A stretch of 64,000 nt of DNA. Source: Aurelia coerulea (taxonomy: Eukaryota; Cnidaria; Scyphozoa; Semaeostomeae; Ulmaridae). Below are positions 9,476 through 20,864 of the stretch, in pieces. Every line of letters begins with the position of its first letter. Within the stretch, counting starts at the first letter, position 1. Below the pieces are notes generated by a model. The model saw nothing but the letters and a program-made list of their open reading frames with translations. It did no database searches and had not been told where the DNA came from. The stretch is taken from assembly GCA_039566865.1 (NCBI GenBank), contig CM076943.1, positions 29,830,663 through 29,894,662 of the forward strand. The letters run 5' to 3'. The translations under genes were made by a program, and so were the position numbers.

Positions 9476-10140
9476 TAGTGGTGTGGCCACGGGGGGGGGG
9501 GGCACTTTTGTCGAAAGATGGTCATCGAGATCCCTTGAAAACCAAAGAGAAAAAAGCTGGGTGTAGGTTGGGTAAGAATGTCAAGTCTTTCACTGGCAAA
9601 ATCAGGGGATGCATTCTAAGCCAAAGTAAACGATGTTTTTTCAAAAACTTTCCCCATGCTCAAATGTATAGGATAACTGTCACAAAACTATCAAAGTTTC
9701 ATTGTCGCCAATCGCAAGCATGATACTTGGTAGACTTGCTCCAAGTCTATTCAGTGGACCATCAGCAATAAAAGAATATAATTTCTTCTGCGGGGGCGTA
9801 AGCTACTAAGGTGACGCTGCGAAGAAGAAGTGAGAACGAAACTGTTCGTTCTCAATTCTCCTTCGCAGCGTCATCTTAGTAGCTTACGCCCCCGCAGAAG
9901 AAATTATATTCCTTTATTGCTGATGGTCCACTGAATAGACTTGGAGCAAGTCTAGATACTTGGAGATGCATTCTAAGCCAAAGTAAAGGGCGTGGCCCTA
10001 AAAATTTTCCTGGGGACCCTGCCCCCACACCCCCTCATTTTAATATGTCCCCACTTAAAACTTACTCTGCCCTGGGTACCAGAGCCAAACAATAATAAAA
10101 TTCGCGTAACCAGGGTAAATTTACTCTAATCACGCCACTG
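9476..10140. mobile_element. Old hAT-like non-autonomous element, interrupted
   Basis: The left end TAGTGGTGTGGCC and right end ATCACGCCACTG are imperfect inverted repeats of the CAGTGGCG type seen in clearer hAT-like copies here. It contains the recurrent module ending GCATTCTAAGCCAAAGTAAA. The flanks (CTAACTGG, CTCACGAG) match only in part, so it is old or the boundary is wrong. It is interrupted by the foldback at 9731-9954. Sequence on both sides of 10140 is shared with 32320-32570, so a larger repeat family is involved. Confidence 0.5.
9731..9954. mobile_element. Near-perfect hairpin MITE (224 bp) with 9-bp duplication
   Basis: The two halves are nearly complementary over the whole element, meeting at GAACGAAACTGTTCGTTC. 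Both ends are themselves palindromic (TAGACTTG-N3-CAAGTCTA). GATACTTGG is duplicated exactly on both sides (9722-9730, 9955-9963). The 9-bp duplication suggests a Mutator-type transposase acting in trans. Confidence 0.85.
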
Positions 10141-10526
10141 CTCACGAGAATTCGCGATGAGTTTTGTAAATCAAATAAGTCAAATATCAAGTAAATCTTA
10201 CACAACAGTCTTGACAAAGTATTCTTATCCTGTCCTAGTTTGATTTTAGCTAGCCTGTTTGATATATATTTGGATTCGTAAATTTCCTATTTTTTCTCCA
10301 GGACCTCCGAGCATAAAAATACCCTTTCAGCAATGCACAGAAGGGCGTTGCCAAAAGAAAAGAGGGCATTGACCAAGAAAATTTTCTGGGGGCTTCGCCC
10401 CTGGACCCCCAAGTCCTTACGCCTTCGGCGCGAATTAGGGCCCCCCTCCCCCAATCTGAAAAACGCTCCTAAGGGTCTGGTATCATATTTGACAATATTG
10501 GTCTGGGGAACGGTCATGTTTTAAAG

Positions 10527-10551
10527 GTTCAGTTCAGTTCAGTTCAGTTCA
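10527..10551 (+). repeat. GTTCA microsatellite
   Basis: Five tandem copies of GTTCA. Confidence 0.9.
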
Positions 10552-10599
10552 TATATTTTAAAGTTCATACATATAAGGAGGGGTACTTCGGGGGGGGGG

Positions 10600-10680
10600 T
10601 CCCAATACCGCAATACCGCACGAAAAAGACACCAAATACCGCAATACCGCACCAAAGAATAGCAAAATACCGCAAACGCT
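10600..10680 (+). repeat. ATACCGCA octamer array 1
   Basis: At least six copies of (A)ATACCGCA, some adjacent and some separated by A-rich spacers. The array follows GAGGGGTACTTCGGGG at 10578. A second array lies at 12985-13092 with the inverse of that flank (CCCCGATGTACCCCTC) at its far side. Confidence 0.8.
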
Positions 10681-11539
10681 AGAAAATTAAAAATAGCGCT
10701 GTTAATACAGTATACCGGTCTGTGGCAGTTTGATTCCGACCCAAATCCACCTTCCTTCGTCAAAATTTGTAGTTTCGTCTATTAGATCGTAGTTAGATGT
10801 TTTACAGACCAAAATGTGACGTGAGAACGACGGGAAAAGTTTCATTGATGTGCTTTCAGTAAAACTGCATTGACGGCAGAAATTATAAATATATACCGGA
10901 TGAGCCAGAAAAAAGTTCCCACATTTGAAAATTCGTAGCACAACAAGTTTTCCATGGATTTGAATGATTCATTTTCTAATCAAAAGCCAAAAGATCAAAG
11001 AATTCCCGCGACCAATCTCGCCTTCCCAGGAGCACTGCAAATATATGTAAATTCAACTTTACAAGAGTTTCATGTTCTCAAAATGACTGAAAAAGGCCCA
11101 AAACACTTGATCAAATCGTTAGGACTCTCCTAATCCAGAACGATGCACACGAGCGCTTCACCTCTGTCAAGAGCAATAATAAACAGATACTAAAGATTTT
11201 CAATCCCTCGGAAATAAATTCGCAGACGATATCTCTCACTCATGAGAAATTGCTTTTTCTATGTTGTAGTCCTTTATAATTTGATCACGTATTTTAGGCC
11301 TCTTCTTCAGTCATTTTGCAACCACAAATCTTTTCTAAATTTGAAATTACCACTTTTTTTTCAAATGCTCGTAACAAGGCGAGAAAAACCACAAAAACAC
11401 TTCGATCTTTTGGCTGTCAAGCAAATATTGATTCATTCCAATCCATCCAGCACTCTTGATGCTACGAACTTTCAAAAGTGGGAGCCCCCTCTGGCTCACC
11501 CGGTAGAAGTTTACACTGGCTGATGCTTTTTTGTACAAA

Positions 11540-12720
11540 TTGTCCAAATATCGATTAAGGGGTTCAGATGGTTATCCAAATCTACACCAACACTTGTATA
11601 ATTTTGTCTCATAATGAGACAAAATCATACAAGTACCTCATGAATAGTTTGATTGTAGATTTTGATGTCCACGTTTGGCTGTTTGGACAACTTTTGATGT
11701 GATCCATATAGCACAAATTCATTTTTACCTTTTTCAAGTTAATGAACAAGTTATTTTCATCAAGCCAGTCTGCAACGTTTTGCAGTTCACTGTTAAAGGA
11801 CAAGTCCGGGGTTGGTATGACCGACGATAAAACACAAGATAACACTGCTGCGAATGGCGTATGATGTACGAAAACGAGGCTGTGCGATATCCCTCCGCCC
11901 GCCCCCTAACCGCTGCTAGCCTCCCCATCGTGTGCTCATGCATTGAAAATGGCACAAGAACAAGATAAAGAGGCCCGCAAAGATAAAGAGGCCAAAAACA
12001 ATCACACAGCCTCGCCCTCGTTTGCGTGATATGACGTCACTTTGCTCAAATTGCTTATTTGTATACGTAATTTCACAAGAAGAAGGCGAGAAATAGTGGA
12101 AAAAAGTACCATACAACATTCATAGCAGCACCATCCGGTATTCCATTACCAATCATACCAACCCCGGACCCGCCCTCTAAGTAAATGTTCTATTTCATTT
12201 GAGTTCTTTCTTGCACAATATAAACAGTATCATCGGCATATAGTGTAATGCCAGCATCAGTGAGCGGAATATGGATGTCGTTGATTATCAGCCCAAAGAG
12301 AAGGGACCCCAGGATGGATCCTTGTGGTACATCACATGTAACGCTTTCTTCCCATGAGCTGGTGTTATCAAAGATTTCTTATTGTTTCCTATTACCTATC
12401 CATTGTAATTCCACATCATCTATACCATAACTTGGCAAATTTTCCAGCAAGGTTGCATGATGTACTTTGTCGAAGGCTTTACGGAGGTCAATATAGACAG
12501 CACCATTAAGTGGCCCTTTTTCAACGTACAGTCTAAACTTCTCTGACAGTTTGGTAACTGTATGTTGCGTAGATCTCCCTTGTCTGAACCCAAACTGATG
12601 TGGGCACAACAGGCCATTCGATTCAAGGTACTGGGACAGTTGATTATAAATGATCAGATAACTTTTGATAGAGCAGGAATTACCGTGAAAGGCGTACAGT
12701 TGTCCAACATTGTCGGATTG
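11540..12720 (-). pseudogene. Non-LTR retrotransposon reverse transcriptase fragment, interrupted
   Basis: Translated on the minus strand, this shows reverse-transcriptase blocks in order: HQFGFRQGRST and AVYIDLRKAFDKV (about 12470-12600), PQGSILGSLLF (about 12300), LYADDT with the catalytic YADD at 12226-12240, then WLDENNLFINLKK (about 11735-11770). The order and motifs are those of CR1/Jockey-like LINEs. It lacks the 5' part, has a frame break near 12380, and is split by a 382-bp MITE at 11796-12177. Joining the flanks with one TA restores the frame. A palindrome at about 11595-11638 disturbs the 3' part. Confidence 0.85.
11796..12177. mobile_element. TA-flanked MITE inserted in the LINE
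   Basis: Inverted ends: left AAGGACAAGTCCGGGGTTGG, right end reversed GAGGGCGGGTCCGGGGTTGG, extending to TATGA. TA flanks both sides (11794-11795, 12178-12179). Removing the element and one TA gives an uninterrupted reverse-transcriptase frame, which confirms the boundaries. Class is Tc1/mariner-like by the duplication only. It has no transposase. Confidence 0.85.
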
Positions 12721-13589
12721 AAAATATGGGTGATTTTCCCACATCTAAAGTTTTGATTCGTGCAAATATGTTGATTCTTTTTCTTCAGATAAAAATGTTG
12801 CGTGCTCTCCTCCGCAGGTACCTTTTCAAGGTTGAGCAGGTGGAGCAGGCAAAAGGAGAGAGGGATAAGGGACCTCCCTCTCCTTCGTTTTTCTTTCCTC
12901 TATCAATTCGTCTCGAAGATGCGTTGTTCTTCAACAGGAAAATGGCATTACATGAAGTTTGGATGTTAATATTCGTACAATACCGCATACCGCGCTGTGA
13001 AAGCTCGATACCGCAATACCGCAAGCTTTTCCCGTCATTACCGCAATACCGCACAAAATTTACCCCCGATACCGCAATACCGCAAACCCCGATGTACCCC
13101 TCTATAAGCAGTCTGGGTAAGGGTCGGTTTTTTATCATAAATACCCATTTTTGTTGATATAAACTATATTTACGTGAAACGAATTGTCCTTTGATATTTG
13201 TGAGTTCAAACCAACAATTTGAGATATCTGCTGGCTCGAATGGCATTGAAATGAATCTAGCCAAAGGTATTGCTTTCAATGTTAGTCAAACCAAGGGTAT
13301 CATTTTTTTTTTAATTGTTCTTGCCAAGGGTACCATTTTCGAGAAAGCTAGTCTAGCCAACGATAGCCACTTTGAATATGCAGAATATGCTCGTGACAGA
13401 CCCCTGCCAAAAATATTTTCCAAGAACCCCCCCCCCCCCCCTCCCGTGATTCGTTTCAAAAGATATATGGAAAGGGGGGAGTCGCTTCAAGAACTTCTGG
13501 CCGAAACATCGATTTTGTATTCAAGAATATCAAAATGAGACCAGTAAAAAATGAAGCAGAATGGCTTATAGATGGACTACTTGCTATAG
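12721..13589. other. Gene-free stretch with repeat fragments
   Basis: No gene is recognised. It contains the second ATACCGCA array (12985-13092), a C run at 13427-13442, and two GCCAAGGGTA-like phrases (13290, 13323). Confidence 0.5.
12985..13092 (+). repeat. ATACCGCA octamer array 2
   Basis: About nine copies of ATACCGC(A), in the same orientation as array 1 at 10600. The outer flank CCCCGATGTACCCCTC (13088-13104) is the inverse of the flank of array 1. Confidence 0.8.
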
Positions 13590-15240
13590 ATGGACTACTT
13601 CGTCCCGCACAAAATACTTCAAATGCAGCAAAGGCGTTCGTCAAGGTTGTCCCCTTAGCTCCACGCTCTTCAATCTTTACTTAAATGACTTTGTTGTGTT
13701 GATGATCTTAATAAAACAAATACTTCTCCTCTCACTCTCGGTGACAAGCCAGTCACCTGCTTGATGTATGCAGATGACATCATAATTCTTAGCTACTCCC
13801 ACTCTGCTCTCCAAAACTGTTTGAACACTCTGTCAGAATATTGTAAGTAACCAATGGAAACTTTCTATCAACACTTACAAAGTAAACAACAAATATAAAC
13901 ATGAATTCTTCATCAAGGGCAGTCCATCAGAAAATGTTACTGAGTTTACATATCTAGGAATTACAATCGACGCCGCGTGTTCTTTCAAAGAAACTCTCCG
14001 TTTTCTAGTAGTAAAGCTACAAGGCTCAGAAGTCTGCTGGGGTGCCTTTCACTCTCCGTCGCAGAGGCCGTTTGTTGGAAACCGAACTTTCAGAACTGCG
14101 AAGGAGCCAAAGAACGCGCGTCGCGCTCGCATTTTTGGTGCCCTCGCAGTTTCGAGAGCTTCAGTTTAAAGCTCGGTTTCCAAAAAACAGCCTCTGCGAT
14201 GGAGAGTGGGTGCCTTTGAGAAATCATGCATTGACCAATGGGACAAAACAGATATCGAAAAAGTACATACTCAGTTTCTGAAGAGAATTATCGGCGTAAA
14301 CAGATCAACAACTAACGACCTCGTACGCGGTAAACTAGGACGTTTTCCTGCGTTTTCCATTGAGAAGCTTGGTCGAATCAAGACTCTGTAACTTTCTTAA
14401 ACATATTGACAAAGAATGTAAACCAGATTCGCTTGTTTCAAGAGCAAAGCAATATGGAAGTCATATCACTGAACGTCTAACTATCACCTCAAATATCACA
14501 CAAAGCATTAACAAACTATTACCTCAAAACTCTATAAATGATGCTTTTTTGCTTCCCTCTCAAAATACACCATAAACAAACTCCTTAGAACAAAATTTGA
14601 AACAATATGAAATGACAAGATTTAAATACAAGCTCGAAAAGAAAAACTCAATAACAAAACAAAACAAAACAAACGTACAAAACTCATAAAACAAACGTAA
14701 AATACGAGAAATACCTTTCATTTGGTCCATTTGTATTAAAAGCAGAACGCATAGACGAACACTAACCAAACTACGACTCAGCGACCACTGCCTTGCTATC
14801 GAAAAAGGAAGACATAGCAAACCACCTATCATAAGAGAAGAAAGATTCTGCAAACTCTGCCCAAACATAATCGAAGAAGAAACTCACTTTATACTCTCGT
14901 GTAACACATGCAATCCAGAAAGGACAGTTTTCATAAATCACATCAACGAAATTTACCCAAATTTCATTAGAATCCCAACAGACAAACAAAAATTGATCTT
15001 TCTTCTTACAAATGATGATGAAAAATACCTGCAAATATTTGCCGACTACCTTGATATAATTTACAGCAAACGCTTGGATAACACATAAACTTTTTCTTAG
15101 AACTTATCAACATACTGTTAAAATTAGCTTGTTTAAAATTTGTTGTTGTATTAGATTGTTAGCTCTTTAGTTTTTGTTAGATTAGACCATGTAGCATATG
15201 ATGATATTGTGTCGAATTATAGATTATTTTTTGCTATAGT
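13590..15240 (+). pseudogene. Non-LTR retrotransposon ORF2 3' part, broken
   Basis: Plus-strand pieces of a LINE reverse transcriptase: GVRQGCPLSSTLFNLYLND (about 13633-13690), the catalytic YADD at 13767-13778, a connection region around 14220-14560, and a C-terminal Cys/His motif (FCKLC...ETHFILSC, about 14846-14905) ending at a TAA near 15086. Several frameshifts separate the pieces. A 159-bp MITE with a 9-bp duplication is inserted at 14050. The motif style differs from the minus-strand LINE at 11540, so it is another family. No 5' part is seen. Confidence 0.85.
14050..14208. mobile_element. Mutator-like MITE (159 bp)
   Basis: The inverted ends CACTCTCCGTCGCAGAGGC and (reversed) CACTCTCCATCGCAGAGGC continue through TTGGAAACCGA. 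GGTGCCTTT is duplicated exactly at 14041-14049 and 14209-14217. The 9-bp duplication fits the Mutator group. Confidence 0.88.
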
Positions 15241-16168
15241 ATACCACATCAAAACCATAAGCGTACGAGGCGGGGGCACAGTGGACCCAGAATGCTAAGT
15301 TTTGGAAATAAGTTTTTAAAACAGGAATATGGCAAGATAATATGGTGATTTATAATCAATCGAAAGATATAAAAAAGCGGAGTTTGAAAATTGAGACAAA
15401 TTTGAATTTTGGGGTAAGAAAAGGGGCTTTAGTCCCCTGGGAATTCTAGCAACTTCTTTGTTTCGAATCTTGCAAACATCAATCTTATATCATCTGAGAG
15501 TCCATTATCTCCTGATGCCAAATCTGAAAACCGCACGTTCATATAATTTGTGCTTCTAAAGTTATAAGTCATATTTAACATCAGATAATAGATATATCTG
15601 CTATGGGCAGTAACCTACACTAGGATTCAATCTTTGGTAAATAATTCCACAATGATGCAATTTACAAGAAATTGAACTAAATATTCGAAATCAGGAGCAA
15701 ATGTGCTTTCAAATGATATAAGATTGGTGTCGGTACGATATGAAACAAAAAAGTTGCTAGAATTCCCAGGGGACTAAAGCCCCCTTTCTTACCTCAAAAT
15801 TCGAATTCATGTCGATTTTAAAACTCCGCTCTTTGAGATCTTTCTATTGATGCCTGTTTGACCATACTTTGATGAAAATTACAAACTTTATAGCAAAAAT
15901 ATTTTCTGTCCATCTACTTTTTGGGATTCACTACAAAAACATTATATAGGAGCACATTACATCAAACATAGCATTGCTGCTGCACAATCATAAGACCTGA
16001 CAGCATTTTGAAGAATATTGCAAATTATCATTGAGTTTAGGGGGCCCGTTGTGCAGGGATTGGACTCTAATTTGCATGTGAATTGAAAATATTTGGTAAG
16101 AATTGCCTATTACATGGATAAAACCATGGTTATTTGCCTCCTACGACCCTAAAATTGCTATTTTCTCA
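15241..16168. repeat. Inverted repeat region (arms 15345-15490 and 15725-15850)
   Basis: The left arm contains GGGGCTTTAGTCCCCTGGGA and AATTCTAGCAACTT. The right arm carries the same in reverse (AAGTTGCTAGAATT, then CCCAGGGGACTAAAGCCCC). Arms of about 140 bp flank a 235-bp spacer. No target duplication was found. The rest of the interval holds no gene. Confidence 0.7.
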
Positions 16169-16176
16169 GGAATTGT

Positions 16177-16850
16177 CAGTGGCGTCGTGGCCGGGGGGCC
16201 AGGGGGGCCATGGCCCCCCCTGTGAAAATGTTGTCGGAAAATTCGTCAGTTTTCCACTCTTGTCGGAAAATCGAAAAAAATTGAATTAATCTATTTTCTT
16301 TACATAGCTACTTTATGGTAATCGAAATGTGTACATGAAATATCGCTTTTTTGGTCGCGAAAACGTAGTTTTTGATGAAAAAGTAGGTCTTTCGGCAAAA
16401 AACTAGGTCCTTCGTTCGTTTTTCTGCAAAAAATTCCTTTTTCAATCGATAGAAAAGTGTGTTTTCTATTGGAAAAATAGACACAATAGGCGCAAAATTT
16501 TCGGACGAAGAAATTTCAGACAAATGCTTTCGGTCAAAACATTCCTGGACTTTTCCCCGAAAATTCGGTCGTTTTACCTTCATTTTGGTGCTTAAAAACG
16601 ATAAATTTACAATTCATTTTGCACGCTTCATACTTAAAAAATGTCATGCATTTATGGTTTGTGCATTAAGCTTTCAATGAGTTCATAAGCGTACAGGAAG
16701 AAAAAATCTAGGGGGGCGGCCCGACACAACGTCCATTGTTTACCAACACTTTTGCCCGACCGAGGGCAGATTTTTGCCCGATTGGGGCTGATTTTCGACG
16801 ATTTTTCCAACATTGGCCCCCCTTAAAATCATGCTCCCACGACGCCACTG
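16177..16850. mobile_element. hAT-like non-autonomous element, copy A (674 bp)
   Basis: Ends CAGTGGCGTCGTGG / CCACGACGCCACTG are perfect inverted repeats. GGAATTGT is duplicated exactly on both sides (16169-16176, 16851-16858). An 8-bp duplication with CAGTG-type ends fits the hAT superfamily. Copy B at 24575 shares about the first 500 bp at high identity. An inverted fragment occurs at 17570-17730. It has no transposase. Confidence 0.92.
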
Positions 16851-16858
16851 GGAATTGT

Positions 16859-18503
16859 CGTATTTTGAAGCTATTGAGTGCTAATTATAAATAACCCCTT
16901 AATTCAGTCTTTCAAAAGACATTTGTAAAGGTTCTTTGAGCTATTCATACCTGCATAGGAATCATTTTGTGAACTTAGGTTGTTACCGAGAGAACAATCA
17001 TTGGGTTTTTTTATGGGTAGCCGTTGATAAAGTATAGTATGGTTCTCTTAGTGCTGACCAAATTCATAATTGTTATGCATCATTCGAAAGCTTATTGAAT
17101 AAGCTTTCCAAATATCATATGGTTTAGGGGGCGCCCATGGGTCGGGATCGGGCCCTAATTTACATTTTAACTGAAAGTATGCGAGTAAAAACAGAGGGAA
17201 AAACATTGTCTTTGCCTCGGACAACCCTAAAATTCGTATTTTCCTCATAAATGTTTGCCTTTTCAAGCCCTTTAAATGCTAATTTTGAACAATTCATCCA
17301 TCAGAAACCAGTTATGAAGGTTCTCTGAGAAATTTTATGCTTCTAGTGTTGATTTTGTGGAGACAGGTGATTTTTGCGAAATAATGTAACCAAAGTTATG
17401 AGTCCTCTGATCTTTGATAAACCCCATCACTCCAAAAAACCATATTTTTACCTAGAAACGAGATACTGACATGCGGTTTTTTGCGTTTTGTCCGTCTAAC
17501 ACTTGTGCTTCAAATAAATAATGTAAACTGCTATAAAAGAATACAAATTTTGTTTACTTATTTCCATCCCTGGCTGGGCCCACTGTGGGCCGGGGGGCGG
17601 CAGCCCCCCCCCCAACTTTAGAAAAATTATCGAAGATTAGCCCCAATCGGGCAAAGAAATGCCATCAGTCAGGCAAAAATGATGGTAAACAATGGACTTT
17701 GTGTTGGGTAGCCCCCTAGATTTTTTCTTCCCGTACCCATATGATCAAAACAGACAAAAACCACCGCCATTGTCTGAAAATAACCGCCAATATCACAATA
17801 TCAGCATTAAAAACGTCGTCTCCAAAGGCAAGAACGCAAGGTCAAAAGCTCCCGGGGGGGGTGGGGTATTAGTACATTTGTCCAACGGTGCGGGGATGTG
17901 CCGTTTTTAAGGGTATCGTTCAAGTCAAGTACCCCCGGGGCAAAACTAAAAAATTGTGAGAAAATGCCAAGCTGTTGACTCGATTGGTGATTTTGCTTTT
18001 AGCTGTGTGCCCCTATGGCTTGCCAAACAACGTCGTTAAATTCTGTTTAACCTTACTCGTAACTTTGTTCACGCATCTCAATCGATACCTTCATCAGAGC
18101 CCACTGGATAGAGCGGCTTTCAAGATCAAACATTCAACAGATTGATCAACATCGAAACGTTCAAAAACCTGTAAGACGTTTTTAATGTCTCTTCATTTCA
18201 TCAAAGCAAAGATTACTCTTGATTTACCTGTACTCTTGATTTACCTGTATTACAGCAGTCAGATAAAAAGCAAAGAGCAGCACTTGCAACGCTAATCTCA
18301 TTCTCTCCATTGCGGAATACCCTCAGCAAAATGCAAGTTCCTGCTTGGTATCATTTTGAACATCAAACCGCATCTGATACTTGTCACGTCGTTGAAACCA
18401 TCGTGTTGCTTTTCCTTTATTAGTTCGTCCAAGAGAATTTTTTATTCGTCTTCAGCAGGAATGAAAGCTCCGCATTCTTATTCGTCTCCCAAAGCCGGCA
18501 TAC
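16859..18503. other. Gene-free stretch with hAT-like and G-rich fragments
   Basis: No gene is seen. The segment 17570-17745 is an inverted relic of the 3' part of copy A. The segment 17850-17932 (CCCGGGGGGGG ... GTCAAGTACCCCCGGGG) resembles a deleted copy of the element at 26020. Confidence 0.55.
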
Positions 18504-19605
18504 AGTAAAATCCAGACCCTAGGACCCTAGGACCATTAAGTACCAATGTATGATAGGACCCATAACACCGGAGGGTCATCAAACTCAAGAGAGAACAGAA
18601 TATATCAATATTTCCTCGCATAATACTACCATTTCTGCTGCTTTTATTACATCAGATGAGGTCAAGAGTAGGTTTAGAGAACTTTTTCTTATGCTGTGCT
18701 GAGTGCTCAGTGTGAATTTAATACATGGGAAGGAAGATGATTCTTTACGGTGGAGTCATGCCATTATTGCTCTCTGTCCTGAATTTCAATGAAATTCTAT
18801 TGTGTGCTTTCTAACTTTAACTCTAACTTCGGATAAAGTGTTTGCACGACCCCGGTTGACTTGCCTTCACATGGATGTTTTACCAAACGACAAAAAAGTT
18901 CTTTTTTCTTCAGCCGTTCACAAGGGAACTGGGTCGAGTTTGAATTGTTTATACAGTTTGGAAAGGATTTACAAAAAAAGTTATTTGAACCATGTTTGAA
19001 CTCTTCTGTGATTTGGCAGGTATTTGTATTTCAGAAGTAAAAGAAATATCTCAACTTCAAAAGGTCGTTTGGAATTCTCTATTTGTGTTCTGAGTTTCCT
19101 TCATAAAAGAAACCATGGAAAACTAAATAAGGTTTCTAAGGAACGTTTTGAAATTGAAAAAACACTCTTTCAACGAAGAATTCCACGTCAATGAAGCAAA
19201 GCGCCAATAGAGTTTCATTGAAATTTAGAACAGAGAGCAATAATGGCATCATTCCACCGTAAAGAATCATTTGTTTTCTTCAGTATGAAGACCATGGAGA
19301 TAGGAAATTTGTCGATGATGAGCAATGAAATATAACACGTTTAATTGCTGAAAAGCATTTCTTTCCATGTAATAAATTCACACATAGCACTCAGCATAGA
19401 AAAAGTTCTCTAAATCTACTCTTGAGCTCATCTGATGTAACAAAACAGCAGAAATGGTAGTATTATATGAGGAAATATTGATATTTGTTCTCTCTTGAGG
19501 GTGATTACCCTCCGGTGCTAAGGGTCCTATCATACATTGGTACTTAATAGTCCTAGGGTCCTAGGGTCCTAGTGTCTTAGGGTCCTAGGGTCTGGTTTTT
19601 ACTGC
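18504..19605. mobile_element. Long inverted-repeat element with CCTAGGA minisatellite ends
   Basis: The left arm (18504-18815) and right arm (about 19200-19605) are inverted copies. The ends are CAGTAAAATCCAGACCCTAG and (reversed) CAGTAAAAACCAGACCCTAG, followed by two to four copies of GACCCTAG-type repeats. About 380 bp of spacer carries no recognised gene. No clean target duplication was found. Confidence 0.78.
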
Positions 19606-20864
19606 ATGCCCCCAAAGCCTACTGATAACCATGTCGTAACGGAACATTTGCCTGAAACAAAAGGCAATCAGAAATCAAATCATAATATTCTAATTTTATT
19701 CCAGCAGAAACATAATGACGCAGGCATTGGAATTTGATGACTGAAGACATTTTCTATAGGCCTTTTGTTACAAAAGAAAATCACAACAGTGCAGATACTC
19801 CAACGAATTCTAAGGGTATAATACCTTTATATCACGCAAGAACGACTCTTCTGTATTCTTTAACTTGATTGTCTCAGCGTCACGTGATCAAAGTATCAGT
19901 GTACATTGTTAATGTAATATCCACTTATTCTTTTATAAGAAACTAAGAATGAGTTTCTTAGAGGTTCTATGACCATCTCCATGTTCACTACCATTTCAAT
20001 ACTCAAGTATCTTACAAGCAATATGATACACGAAACAAGTGAAATTAATGAACAATTTTTCAAGAATTTCCTTTATATAATAAAAAGTTTCTAAGTTATA
20101 TTTTCCCAGTACTGGAGTTTCTTCATTTTTGGCGACAAGAGTTACGTTTCTTATGGGCAGTCTCTTATAAACAGTACGTGTAGTGTAGTCATGCAAACAA
20201 CTGTGTGTGGTTCCTTGTTGTCTCCTCCATTCTAACTCCCACGCTTTTATCAAAACAAATCCAACGAATGCGTCGGCCATTTGTAATCACCGGCATTGGA
20301 ATACTGGCATTAGCCTGCGTCGCAGACCGAATTCCAAAAGGAAAAGGATTTTTTCTTTCCTTTTGGAATTCGGTCTGCGACGCAGGCCATACCATAGAAA
20401 TACTAGCAGCGGCATTGGCATTGGTATTGGAATTGGCATCGATATTGCATAATTGCTATGACGCATGCAAAACTAGTCAGGGGGTGCATGACAGTGATTT
20501 GCGAGGGTCTAAATTCTTGTATTCCCAATTATCTCTAATTAAAAATCTTAGTTGGAAGAATGGCACCGTTATGTACCACAGGGACGTGTAGGAATCATCT
20601 GAAACTTGGAGCGGCACAACACTTCAAGGGCACTTTTCCATAAACTATAAAGGGTAATTCCTGAAAATAAGAAAGAGGGCCACTTATTTGTTTAATGCAA
20701 ATTCTTCCTCCCCCATAAGTTTTCATTATGATCAGAATTCTATTCAACCCGCAAACCGTAACGCTTCTAGCATACAATACAGTTCAAATCCTCACTGGTT
20801 GCTGAAGCATGCGGAAATCATCCAATTTCACGGTACTTAGCCAATCAAATCGCCTCTTTCTAAC
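19606..20864. other. Gene-free stretch related to 59105-60545
   Basis: No gene is seen. The region 20205-20500 is an inverted relative of 60385-60545, and 20766-20872 of 59105-59205, so both belong to one dispersed repeat. An AGTACTGGGAAAATATA motif (inverted, about 20093-20115) recurs at 38325 and 63805. Confidence 0.6.
20313..20387. repeat. Perfect 32-bp-stem hairpin
   Basis: The arms 20313-20344 and 20356-20387 are exact inverse complements (starting GCCTGCGTCGCAGACCGAAT) around an 11-base loop. The related sequence near 60470-60500 lacks it, so it looks inserted, but I cannot define a target duplication. Confidence 0.85.

Larger units (their letters stand above)
10141..11539. other. Gene-free stretch with repeat fragments
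   Basis: No gene is recognised. It holds a G/C hairpin module near 10389 (GGGGGCTTCGCCCCTGG), a (GTTCA)n microsatellite at 10527-10551, an ATACCGCA array at 10600-10680 and otherwise AT-rich sequence. Part of 10330-10490 resembles 32585-32670. Confidence 0.5.

Noticed and set aside
10578..13104. Treating the two ATACCGCA arrays as one confirmed transposon
   Set aside because: Outer flanks are inverted but the arrays are direct, and no target duplication was found.
12726..13279. Open frames of 143 and 164 codons on opposite strands
   Set aside because: They run through the ATACCGCA array and low-complexity sequence and are mutual shadows with no recognisable domain.
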